Source of the DNA: a virus
DNA: 21,404 nt
IMG/VR virus record: IMGVR_UViG_3300030101_001818
Coordinates: 1 to 21,404 of that record
Direction: 5' to 3' (one strand)
Position numbers and translations under genes: made by a program
In this document: positions 9,180 through 17,796 of the stretch, one piece after another
Layout of the letters: every line of letters begins with the position of its first letter
How positions within the stretch are numbered: position 1 is the first letter of the stretch
Notes under the pieces: generated by a model
Databases searched by the model: none
The model's input: only the letters and a program-made list of their open reading frames with translations
Told to the model about the DNA's origin: nothing

Positions 9180-12100
9180 TTAACGTTCTAAGTTACATGA
9201 TCCCGTAGGATCCCAACTCCAATGCCACGCTTCGATTTCTCCAGCTTTGTTACCGCTGTCCATGTCTAAACTTGGTGTACCTGTGTGTGGACATAAATTA
9301 TAATTTTTATAATTATCTAATAACCATTGATAATCTGCCTTAGTAGCCCAATCTAAATCTAAGGATACACCTGCGTTATGATTAGATTTTCCAGGCTCTT
9401 TAACATCTTTCTTTAAATTTTTCTTTTCTTTTTCTTTTAATAAGTTTGCTTGTTGTTTATTAGTTCTGTAACCGTCATTTATACCAAACTTATGACCGTT
9501 TGCATTTGCATCTTGGAAGAAACGATACCAGTCGTTGTAAGCATCTTTTCTAATAAATACTCTACCTTGAGTTCTATCATAAGCATTAGGGAAACCACGT
9601 ATACCTATCAAATCGTCTTTAGATATGTTACCTACAAGATCACCTCCAACATCATATCGTTTAGAATCTACACTTAATTTCATATCTAAACTTTTAAGGT
9701 ATTTATCAGCTATATCTAAATTAGCAAACTCTGGTTGTTGTACTAATACATGTATCAAAGCTTTATCTTTAGTAACAAAACGACCTCGACTAAATAACTC
9801 CCCAGCCTCTGCACTAATTGCATTGTACTTTTCATCTCCTAAAACTCTACGTAATGAACTATAAAATATACCAGCATTTATATTTCCTTTACCTTCAAGT
9901 TGTTGAAAAATGTTTCTTTTATCTTCTAAATTTTGTTTAAATTTTATATATGTATTATATCTTTCATTAACAACACGAGTAGGATTTTTAGACAACATAC
10001 GTTGTAGTAAATTACTAACAACCCCTGTTTCTATAGGAGCAACATCAATAAATTGAGGTGGGATACCTTCAGCGTCTAACTTAGATAATTGTTCTAATAT
10101 ACCTTCAAAGTTATTTGCTGGTTCTTCATTATATACTGAACCTTCTGGGTGAATATAACTTTCATTAATACTGTAGTCAACCTTAAAGGTACTACCATTC
10201 ATATTAAATTCTTTTAATAAAGGCACGATAGCAGAGGTATCTCCACTTTTGTATGATGCCAAAACTTTAGATGTAAACATACGATATTCAGTACTATTCC
10301 AGTTGTTAACATCACCTGTTGCCATATAAGCTGCAACCATACGTATTCTAATATTATCGTTATTAGTAAGTTCTTTTGTTAATTCTAAACCTTTTCTAAT
10401 TTTAGCATTTAATACAGTTTCTAATAATTTAGGGTCAGCTAATAACTCATCGAACTTCATAGCAGATAGACCCATTTCGTTTAAAATAACATTTGCTTCT
10501 TCTCCATTTAAAGGTAATTTACCTTCTTCAGTCACCATAGATGACATAAGATTATAAGGAGAGAAAAACCCTATTCCCATTAAGGTTCTATTAAAACTTT
10601 CTGTTTCACCGCTAACAAGAGCTTTTTTTTGGTTTAAATCTAATTCTTCCCAAGCATCAATTCTTTGTTGTGTCGCTTCATCCCATTTTTTAACTAATGA
10701 TACACCTGCTATGGGTTCTAATAACCTTGCTTGCTGGTTGTATATTAGTTCAGCTGGTATAGTGCCTTCTGAAACGAGCGACATTTTATGAAAGATTGGG
10801 TGTAACTCTCCTTCGTTATTAAGAGCAAAATAAGCCAGATCATTCTTATCAAAAAATAATTTTTTACTAAATAAATTTGGACTTTCAGTATTATTAAATA
10901 TTTCAGTAACTTGAGATAATTTATTTTTAGCTTTAACAATTATGTCATCGCCACTAAGTATAGGTTTAGCTTTACTATTATATATACTATCATTTACCCA
11001 ACCGTATTGATTTACTGATAAATCAACATCACCTGCTTGCCATCCATCTTCAGCTTGACCATTCCAACCTTTAAGTTGACTTTTCCAATAACGGGCAGAT
11101 TGATCTAACGCCTCATTTAAAGTCATATCTGTGTTAGCAACATACTTACGTGCTTCAGATAATATCAAAGGACTGATAAAATCAGTAAACCTTGCTAGCT
11201 GTAGCTCAGCATCTTTTTCACTTAAAGAACCTGGGCCTACATGTTCATCAAACATTACTTCAGCTAAATCTGTTAAATCTTTTGTGTAACCTTGATGTTT
11301 TACTGCAGCTCCAGGTTCATTCTTATAAGGGTCACCTATCTTACCATCTTTTATATATGCTGCTAGCACTGCGGGGTCTATAAGTTCTAAGTTAATAGAA
11401 GATAAAGGTATGATTCCAAATTTTTGGTTTTTCTCATTACCAACATTATACTTCTTTTCTAGTCCAAGAAGTACCTGTACACTTTGATTTTCGTCATAAG
11501 GTTCTAAACCCTCATAATTATCAATGTTATTAGTTAATATAGTTTTAGCCCAGTACTTACCATAGTTCTCATTCATCACTTTGTTTAGTGCTAGAGCTTT
11601 ACCAGTAGGGTCTCCTTTAAATTCAATATTAATTTTTTCTAAAGTTTGCTTAAGATTGATTTTCTTACCTTCTATTTCTTTAGCTGCTCTTTCATACTGT
11701 TCTGCTAACATAGCAGCTTGTAACTGTTCCCTATTAATAGCACCTGCCATTAGCTCACTAAGAGATGATAACTTCATTGTGTTACCTTCCATCTTAGATA
11801 CACCTTTTACATAAAACAAAGGTTTTTCAAAAAAATCTAAAATATCGTTCTGGTCATCTTGATTAGCTAAACTTCCATTATATAAAAATGAACCTTTATC
11901 AGTTAACATTTCTATAAGTTTTGCTTTAGCAGCTTGGTTGTAACTACCCTCTACACCAGCCATTTTCATGGTAGATGGTAATATATTGAGAGCGTGTTGT
12001 ATAACAGCAACAGCTTTAGCTTGCCCTACATCAGTCTCTAACTCTGCAAAATTAGTTTCAAATTTAACTTTTAAATCATTTAATCTTTCTTGTGCTAACT

Positions 12101-12947
12101 CAACCTGTTCTTTTTGAAACTCTTTTTGTTGAAATAAATTAGTTCTTTCTATAATAGGATTTATTAAATGTTTGTTAACAAGAAATTTACTAAAACCATT
12201 ACCTTCTTTAGCTATATAGTCAGACTGTACACGAGCTAAAATTTTATCTCTTACATCTTGATTTTTAATATTATAATAATCACCAATTCTATAACGTTCA
12301 CCTTCATGTTCTACTTCTAAATTCTGTATTTCATAATCAGAGCTATTAGTCAAAACACTATCTCTGTATGCGTCCCAACCAGTAGCAGCTTCCATAAGCA
12401 TACCTTTACGGTATCCTCTAGCAAAGTTAGAATTTTGTTTTTTAAGATTAAGTAACCTATACTCTGTGCGTAAATCGTTTTGTAAATCTTTTTGATATTT
12501 TTCTTTTATTTGTTCTGTTTTAAATTCTGTTTCTTCTACAATTTTATTAGATCTTTGCTCTAGTTCTAATTCTTGTAAATCATTAAGACGTACTTTGTCT
12601 AAAGCATCTGCATCACCCTGTTGTGCTAATATACCTTGATTAATACCATCTTGCATTTGAGCATCAAATACAGGAGCAACAACATTTTTTATTGTACTAT
12701 CTAGAAAACCGTCTAATTCCTTACTAAATTTACGTAAATTGTTTAGTTCGTATGTATCTGCTGCAGCTTCTAATTTACTTACACGACCCATTTCTGTAAT
12801 CTGTGCAGCTGCTGCTTTGTTAAAATCTTTAAGAGTTTTAGAGTTTTCTTTTTCTAAATTTTTAGCAAGGTCTTTAAACTGTTTAGAATCATCGTTTGCA
12901 ATTCTTTGTCTAAAACCACTAAATTGTGTGCTTTTTTGATATGCCAT
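9180..12947 (-). CDS. Internal core/ejection protein, gp15-like, with C-terminal M15 murein peptidase domain
   Basis: This 1255-residue protein lies where T7 gene 15 lies, four bases from the gp16-like gene and two from the gp14-like gene; T7 gp15 has 747 residues. Residues 1-1100 are highly charged and mostly helical, with Glu/Lys/Gln-rich segments near 90-180 and 270-310, as expected of a core cylinder subunit. The last 130 residues form a zinc D,D-peptidase of the VanY/M15 type: GYRT at 1159-1162, SNHNAGVSLD with ligands H1190 and D1197, and EAWHW with catalytic E1239 and ligand H1242. Such enzymes cut peptide cross-links of peptidoglycan, so the protein probably opens the cell wall on ejection. 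An AAGGAG-type ribosome site lies inside the end of the gp14-like gene, about 13 bases before the ATG. It could also act in lysis, but fusion to a virion protein favours entry. Confidence 0.88.
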   Translation of the reverse strand: MAYQKSTQFSGFRQRIANDDSKQFKDLAKNLEKENSKTLKDFNKAAAAQITEMGRVSKLEAAADTYELNNLRKFSKELDGFLDSTIKNVVAPVFDAQMQDGINQGILAQQGDADALDKVRLNDLQELELEQRSNKIVEETEFKTEQIKEKYQKDLQNDLRTEYRLLNLKKQNSNFARGYRKGMLMEAATGWDAYRDSVLTNSSDYEIQNLEVEHEGERYRIGDYYNIKNQDVRDKILARVQSDYIAKEGNGFSKFLVNKHLINPIIERTNLFQQKEFQKEQVELAQERLNDLKVKFETNFAELETDVGQAKAVAVIQHALNILPSTMKMAGVEGSYNQAAKAKLIEMLTDKGSFLYNGSLANQDDQNDILDFFEKPLFYVKGVSKMEGNTMKLSSLSELMAGAINREQLQAAMLAEQYERAAKEIEGKKINLKQTLEKINIEFKGDPTGKALALNKVMNENYGKYWAKTILTNNIDNYEGLEPYDENQSVQVLLGLEKKYNVGNEKNQKFGIIPLSSINLELIDPAVLAAYIKDGKIGDPYKNEPGAAVKHQGYTKDLTDLAEVMFDEHVGPGSLSEKDAELQLARFTDFISPLILSEARKYVANTDMTLNEALDQSARYWKSQLKGWNGQAEDGWQAGDVDLSVNQYGWVNDSIYNSKAKPILSGDDIIVKAKNKLSQVTEIFNNTESPNLFSKKLFFDKNDLAYFALNNEGELHPIFHKMSLVSEGTIPAELIYNQQARLLEPIAGVSLVKKWDEATQQRIDAWEELDLNQKKALVSGETESFNRTLMGIGFFSPYNLMSSMVTEEGKLPLNGEEANVILNEMGLSAMKFDELLADPKLLETVLNAKIRKGLELTKELTNNDNIRIRMVAAYMATGDVNNWNSTEYRMFTSKVLASYKSGDTSAIVPLLKEFNMNGSTFKVDYSINESYIHPEGSVYNEEPANNFEGILEQLSKLDAEGIPPQFIDVAPIETGVVSNLLQRMLSKNPTRVVNERYNTYIKFKQNLEDKRNIFQQLEGKGNINAGIFYSSLRRVLGDEKYNAISAEAGELFSRGRFVTKDKALIHVLVQQPEFANLDIADKYLKSLDMKLSVDSKRYDVGGDLVGNISKDDLIGIRGFPNAYDRTQGRVFIRKDAYNDWYRFFQDANANGHKFGINDGYRTNKQQANLLKEKEKKNLKKDVKEPGKSNHNAGVSLDLDWATKADYQWLLDNYKNYNLCPHTGTPSLDMDSGNKAGEIEAWHWSWDPTGSCNLER

Positions 12948-12949
12948 AG

Positions 12950-13708
12950 TTATCCGTTATCTCCTTGTTTACCTCCAAAAATCTCCATACTTGAAAAGTA
13001 ATCTTTTCCACCAAGAGTAGTAGCAGTACCTAATCCAGTACTAATACCACTTAGTATGGGGCCAAGTGCGGATGGTTTACGTGGAGCTTGTTGTTCAATA
13101 GGTCTAGGTGTCATAAATGATGCGTATGGAGCAACAGAGGCAGAAGTTGTAATAGAATTTTTAGCCTTCATATCACCTGAATATTGTGAAAGATCAATAC
13201 CATATTGTTGAATACCGTAATTACGTGTAGCATCAAACACAGTTGCGTCTATTTGTGCTTGTGCAAAACCTAAATCACGTTCAGCTTGATTTAATTCTAA
13301 GAGCATAGATTGTCCAGCTGACATTCCACTAGCAAGTACAGTGCCTTGTGCTTGTATTGCTTTAGCAAGATTTGCTTGACTAGCAAACATCTGCTCGTTT
13401 ATTTTTTCTCTTAATTGCTGATCGTTAGCAACAGTTGCTCTAGTTGCTTCAGCTTGGTTAAGTTCTTTTTGTTTAAAATATGCTGCCCTAGAGGCTGCAT
13501 CTGCTTTTAGTTTCGCTGTAAAGACTTCTCCCTTACGTTGATCCTCATAAGCAGATATTGTAATTTGATTGATATAGTTCTGTCTAGCCATAGCATTGCT
13601 ACGGTTAACAGCATCGACTTGATTTGCATGTTGTCTGTTTTGCTCTGCAATTCCAGCAACAGTCTTAGTCACACCCATACCAATAGCAAATGCTGCTACT
13701 GTACACAT
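12950..13708 (-). CDS. Internal core/ejection protein, gp14-like
   Basis: A 252-residue protein in the T7 gene 14 position. It starts MCTVAAFAIGMGVTKTVAGI, a short hydrophobic N-terminus like that of T7 gp14, followed by a long alanine- and glutamine-rich helical section (residues 20-165) and a proline-rich, flexible C-terminus. In T7 (196 residues) gp14 is ejected first and forms a pore in the outer membrane; the same role is inferred here. The gene overlaps the end of the gp13-like gene by 13 bases and shows no clear Shine-Dalgarno sequence, so coupled translation is likely. Its own 3' end carries the ribosome site for the gp15-like gene. Confidence 0.82.
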   Translation of the reverse strand: MCTVAAFAIGMGVTKTVAGIAEQNRQHANQVDAVNRSNAMARQNYINQITISAYEDQRKGEVFTAKLKADAASRAAYFKQKELNQAEATRATVANDQQLREKINEQMFASQANLAKAIQAQGTVLASGMSAGQSMLLELNQAERDLGFAQAQIDATVFDATRNYGIQQYGIDLSQYSGDMKAKNSITTSASVAPYASFMTPRPIEQQAPRKPSALGPILSGISTGLGTATTLGGKDYFSSMEIFGGKQGDNG

Positions 13709-14163
13709 GGTTTAATAAATTGTATCAAGGGAACTCCATTGTAGACATGATAATTAACTAAAGTAAATCCTAAAAGTTTCAATAATTTTATGTGTGACTC
13801 ATTACGCATATCAGCTTGGTTACACAAATAAGGATTAAGTAAACTGTTTACCCAGCGTTTTGCTTCTTTAACAAATGTATGAGGATATTCTGTGCTGGCA
13901 TCAGTACATAACATCCATATTAGATTGTGCGGTGTCACTCCCGCCACTCCAGCAGCCTTGCCGTTGGGAACCGTGAAATACACGGAATAAGTTGATTCAT
14001 AAAATGATTGAAGAATAGAAGCCTCCGCACATAATCCTGTGGTTTCTTCGGCTTCTCGTCTATCTTCGTAACGTAGGTTAAGCCCTACACTCAAAGCTAA
14101 CTCTGGTGTGCAAGGCTTAATATACTTACCTTCGTACATGTCTTTTTTCGTTGTAGTTGCCAT
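13696..14163 (-). CDS. gp13-like internal virion/assembly protein with GNAT-like fold
   Basis: A 155-residue protein between the tail tubular B and gp14-like genes, the place of T7 gene 13. The segment from residue 60 on (FTVPNGKAAGVAGVTPHNLI, then WMLCTD, KRWVNSLL, DMRNESHIKLLKLLGFT) follows the pattern of the T7 gp13/DUF2833 family, which looks like a GNAT acetyltransferase: a beta strand, 'LGTD'-like turn, helix, and an N-x-x-x-x-x-x-L-L-GF motif. Whether it has enzymatic activity is unknown; in T7, gp13 is needed for normal particle assembly. The gene overlaps tail tubular B by 38 bases and gp14-like by 13 bases. The start ATG at 14163 gives MATTTKKDMYEGKY; an internal ATG at codon 9 is possible but leaves less of the overlap explained. 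Confidence 0.75.
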   Translation of the reverse strand: MATTTKKDMYEGKYIKPCTPELALSVGLNLRYEDRREAEETTGLCAEASILQSFYESTYSVYFTVPNGKAAGVAGVTPHNLIWMLCTDASTEYPHTFVKEAKRWVNSLLNPYLCNQADMRNESHIKLLKLLGFTLVNYHVYNGVPLIQFIKPCVQ

Positions 14164-17116
14164 CCCAGCTTGCTGAGAGTAAGGCGGTGGAAAATGGGTC
14201 TGGTATTTGTATTTGTAAAGTATACTTTTCGTTCTTTGCTTGTATAGGTACTCGTACTGATTTAGATAGTGTAGCTGGAGCTGAGTTAAAATTACTATTG
14301 TTTGTCAACATACCAGACTCAAACTGAGTGTAGGTACTACGACTAGATAATGTTGGAATAATCTTAAACTGCATAGGGCCACTAACACCTAACTCGAAGT
14401 TAAGTCCAGATATACGTAACTCACCGTCAGTATCATATCTAGCTTCTCCTCTGTTAAGATAGTAAGTTGGTAATTCTATAATACTTGTGTAACTATATCC
14501 TACTGCTACTTTAGCAGAGCTACTAATATTTATATTATTAAATGTTGCACTATTTGTAGTAACAGAATCTGCCTTTCTAACAATCCCAACGATAGAATTA
14601 CCATCGCTATCATTACCAGAAATACCTACCATAAAGAAGTTTGTGGCACCCGTAGGTGTATAAGGTATTGTTAATACTGTCTTCTCAGGAGATGTTGTAG
14701 TTTGTGCAGTACCTGTAACAACACTTGCTATAGCTAGGTTATCGAGGCATGGTTCAAACCAACGAGCTGTTTTAAGGGGTGAACCTACATCAGACACTGT
14801 GCCACCTAACACATAAGCTCTCGTGGAGTCAGCATCTGCTACATATTCATACCTACTTAAGATATAATCACTACCTTGTAGTGTAACAGTAAAAAAGCTA
14901 CCACCTGTATATAGTATATGTTGCATTGTACCTGTCAATGTCCAACTATACCACGCAGACTGTTCACGTCTTTGACCAGCGTTGTAATACTTGTAATGAT
15001 ATACTGCAGTATCACCTCTTTTACCATACGTAACAAGACCAATAGGTACTGAGTTAGCAGATTTAGTTATATCTTTTGGTAAAAATTCTGGAACTACTCT
15101 AGTCTGTTCTGTTATATTAGGCGGTGTATCATCATCTAATATTGTAGCTTCAAATGCTCTAGCATAGGCTGATACATTAGATGTAAATAGTACGGATGTA
15201 CCAAGGTCTACAGGTTGTATGGTAGAGTCACATTCGTAACTTGCTACCTTTTTTAATCTAGCTGTTTTAGGACTAAATATATCTGACTCAGTAAATAATA
15301 AGAACTGACCGTTATCACTAAACATCAATAAACCTTTCTGTATAGGTAATGTATGATTAATAAACGCAGGTTTTACATCAGATACTGTTATATCTATGGG
15401 GTTATCATCACTGGTGGATATAGCAGACACAATAAAGAAGTTAAAGTACCCCCCAGGTCTACTCATTACTATGTTTTCACCCGCAATAAACCCTAATCTA
15501 TTTCTGTGAAAGAATATTTCCTGTATTTCTGTCCCGTTAAATGTAGGAAAAGGGTTAGATGCGTTGTCTCCTACTACTCTATCTTTCCAATAATTTTCAT
15601 TATTTTGTGAATTTGCTGTAGCTTCATCTAATTTAACAAATGTAAACGTACCATTACGGTTGTTTATAAGTGCATGTGGCATTGTTGCGGGGTCTAAACC
15701 CTTAATCATGGGGTCACTATTAGATGAAAAGTTATGTGGTCTAACACATTCTTCCCAGCTACCAGCTCCAGACACGCCATTATCAGCTATAAACTCTACA
15801 TAGTAATCATCAACGTCTAAGTCAGCAGTGTTAGCTATTTGAGCAACATACCCGTGTTTACACATAGCAGGTAATCTACTAATATCCTGTGCCTTTTGAC
15901 CAATAACACTCATGTTTTCATTGACAGCACCACCAAGAAAGTTGACACCATCTGCAGCAGAACCGTGCATAAACAAACCACTACCTATAACTTCAGCAGT
16001 TACGTTAGATAGATCACTATTAACTTTATCTTTTAAACCTCTTAGAATGGTTGCCATACTTAACACACCATTGTCTGGATTTTTTGGAGATTTAAAATAA
16101 GCTATACCAGATACATCTCTGTAAGTAGTTACTGGTTCTACAGCTTCAACTGATATTCTATAAGTTTCTCCCTCTAAAGTAATGTCTATAAATAGTCCTT
16201 CTGCAGTAGATTTATTAGTAGTCCTAATTAAACCACCGTCTTGTAGGGTTACTGTAGCAGTGTATCTAACATCATAATCTTGTATATATCCTAAGAATTT
16301 ACTTTCATTAGAACTATCATTACCTTGATAAGTAGCAGTGTTGTTGGCAATAAAACTATTACCGTTAACTTGTAAACTGCCCTCAATATTTTCTGTAATA
16401 TTTGCACCACCTACTTGTGCACCACTGGTACTAACTGCACTACCTCCAGAGAATGACCACGTCAATGTACCAGATTTACTTTGGTCTTCGTTTGTGTCAT
16501 CAAAGGTTGGGCCTTGTGCACTGCCTCCAACCATCCTGTCTACTTTAACAGAGGTCACTCTGAAATAAGTATTAGGTGCAGGTGCTGTACCAGAATATAA
16601 TATATACTCAGTATTATAAGCCACAGTATCAAGCCTAGCATAAGAATAGTCCCCGCTATGGATAGGTGAAAAAGTATTTCCAGTAGTACCTACTGTTTTT
16701 TGTGGATTACATATAATCGTATAATCTTGTATAGTTTGTATTGAATATTCTTTATGTGTACCTGTCTGCTGCATGTATTGAAATAAAGAATCTCCATTAC
16801 TATTAGTGAGACTTTGTTCTACACCAGTTGATAGATCCCATATACGTATAGGTTTTGTACCAGAATAACTGGCAGCGGGTGTCATTTGTACAATATATTT
16901 TTCGTCACCATCTCTCAAAATTTCGTACCAAAATCCTGTGTTGTTTGCGTTAGTTAAAGTCTTAACAAACTCTCCAGCTGGACGTTTCTTTAAACCAAAT
17001 GTTATGTCTGGGACAGCATTATCACATACCCTTACCTGTCCTGGAAATTTAATTTTATCTGGCTGTTGAGATACACCCCCTAGAAAGTTTGGGATACGTT
17101 GATTTACTGTTGGCAT
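14126..17116 (-). CDS. Tail tubular protein B (nozzle), gp12-like
   Basis: A 996-residue protein that should form the tail nozzle. The N-terminus NFLGGVSQQPDKIKFPGQ, followed by the Asn-x-x-Pro and GLKKRPAGEF pattern, is the hallmark of T7 gp12 homologues (794 residues in T7). The centre, around residues 535-625, carries FHRNRLGFIAGENIVMSRPG and the 'MFSDNGQFLLFTESD' style motif of the same family. The rest is beta-rich, rich in Thr, Ser and Asn. Its ATG overlaps the TTPA stop as TAATG, so the pair is translationally coupled and made in related amounts. The last 38 bases overlap the gp13-like gene. Confidence 0.93.
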   Translation of the reverse strand: MPTVNQRIPNFLGGVSQQPDKIKFPGQVRVCDNAVPDITFGLKKRPAGEFVKTLTNANNTGFWYEILRDGDEKYIVQMTPAASYSGTKPIRIWDLSTGVEQSLTNSNGDSLFQYMQQTGTHKEYSIQTIQDYTIICNPQKTVGTTGNTFSPIHSGDYSYARLDTVAYNTEYILYSGTAPAPNTYFRVTSVKVDRMVGGSAQGPTFDDTNEDQSKSGTLTWSFSGGSAVSTSGAQVGGANITENIEGSLQVNGNSFIANNTATYQGNDSSNESKFLGYIQDYDVRYTATVTLQDGGLIRTTNKSTAEGLFIDITLEGETYRISVEAVEPVTTYRDVSGIAYFKSPKNPDNGVLSMATILRGLKDKVNSDLSNVTAEVIGSGLFMHGSAADGVNFLGGAVNENMSVIGQKAQDISRLPAMCKHGYVAQIANTADLDVDDYYVEFIADNGVSGAGSWEECVRPHNFSSNSDPMIKGLDPATMPHALINNRNGTFTFVKLDEATANSQNNENYWKDRVVGDNASNPFPTFNGTEIQEIFFHRNRLGFIAGENIVMSRPGGYFNFFIVSAISTSDDNPIDITVSDVKPAFINHTLPIQKGLLMFSDNGQFLLFTESDIFSPKTARLKKVASYECDSTIQPVDLGTSVLFTSNVSAYARAFEATILDDDTPPNITEQTRVVPEFLPKDITKSANSVPIGLVTYGKRGDTAVYHYKYYNAGQRREQSAWYSWTLTGTMQHILYTGGSFFTVTLQGSDYILSRYEYVADADSTRAYVLGGTVSDVGSPLKTARWFEPCLDNLAIASVVTGTAQTTTSPEKTVLTIPYTPTGATNFFMVGISGNDSDGNSIVGIVRKADSVTTNSATFNNINISSSAKVAVGYSYTSIIELPTYYLNRGEARYDTDGELRISGLNFELGVSGPMQFKIIPTLSSRSTYTQFESGMLTNNSNFNSAPATLSKSVRVPIQAKNEKYTLQIQIPDPFSTALLSASWDGNYNEKRHVRR

Positions 17117-17757
17117 TACATTCTTCTCAATACTTTAAATGGACGATACACGGTATTTGCATCTTGTTGATATTGGAAATCATTAAAGATATTATAGTCG
17201 CCTTGCTTTGCATCGTACTCAAGTGCAGTGGCTCTTGCATAGGCTTCATCAGCTTCAAGTAACTTAGCAGACTGCGGGTTGTTTACCATACGGTTAGAGG
17301 CGATTCTACAGGCTCTAGCGGTGATGTAATCTTTAAATGGTTGTGGTAGATCTTCAAAATCTATCATCCATATTACATCAAAAAATAATTTACTAACATT
17401 TGTAAATGTAAATGTATGACCTTTTTTATCATACACTTTGGCTACACCGTTATCACTACGTCTTACTACATCATAATCTTTTCCATGTTGGAATATATTA
17501 AGATCCATCTGTAGTATATTATTAGGAACTACCACTTGGTTGTTGGTATCGGTGTCAATAGGATACTCATTCTCTGTGTTGTATGACCATCCCTCAGATT
17601 GTATCTCACGGCAGACTTGCCTTAGAGTAGTCTGTGCCATAACCACTTCGGGGCTTTGCACATTAGTTATAGTATTAACTGGGGATTCTCCAACGCTCAT
17701 CAAGATTGAGTTTACAGCATCTAGTTCGGTAGACACTCCGTAAGATATTACTGACAT
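17116..17757 (-). CDS. Tail tubular protein A (gatekeeper), gp11-like
   Basis: A 213-residue protein, close to T7 gp11 (196 residues). The N-terminal pattern STELDAVNSILMSVGESPVN matches the T7 gp11 family, as do the helical segment VVMAQTTLRQVCREIQSEGW and the DYITARACRIASNRMV stretch. It forms the ring between portal and nozzle and holds DNA in the head. The start ATG lies directly after the T-run of the terminator that follows the capsid gene, and no Shine-Dalgarno sequence is visible; a short leader made after terminator read-through is the likely message. The stop overlaps the tail tubular B start. Confidence 0.92.
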   Translation of the reverse strand: MSVISYGVSTELDAVNSILMSVGESPVNTITNVQSPEVVMAQTTLRQVCREIQSEGWSYNTENEYPIDTDTNNQVVVPNNILQMDLNIFQHGKDYDVVRRSDNGVAKVYDKKGHTFTFTNVSKLFFDVIWMIDFEDLPQPFKDYITARACRIASNRMVNNPQSAKLLEADEAYARATALEYDAKQGDYNIFNDFQYQQDANTVYRPFKVLRRM

Positions 17758-17760
17758 AAT

Positions 17761-17782
17761 AAAAAAGGGGGACTAAGCCCCC
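17761..17782 (-). terminator. Intrinsic terminator after the capsid gene (Tphi-like position)
   Basis: On the minus strand the sequence is GGGGG, a six-base loop CTTAGT, CCCCC, then six T. This is a standard Rho-independent terminator located 14 bases after the capsid stop and 3 bases before the tail tubular A start codon. T7 has its terminator Tphi in the same place, after gene 10, where it reduces but does not stop late transcription, giving more capsid than tail mRNA. The same use is inferred here. Confidence 0.88.
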
Positions 17783-17796
17783 ATATAAATAAATAG

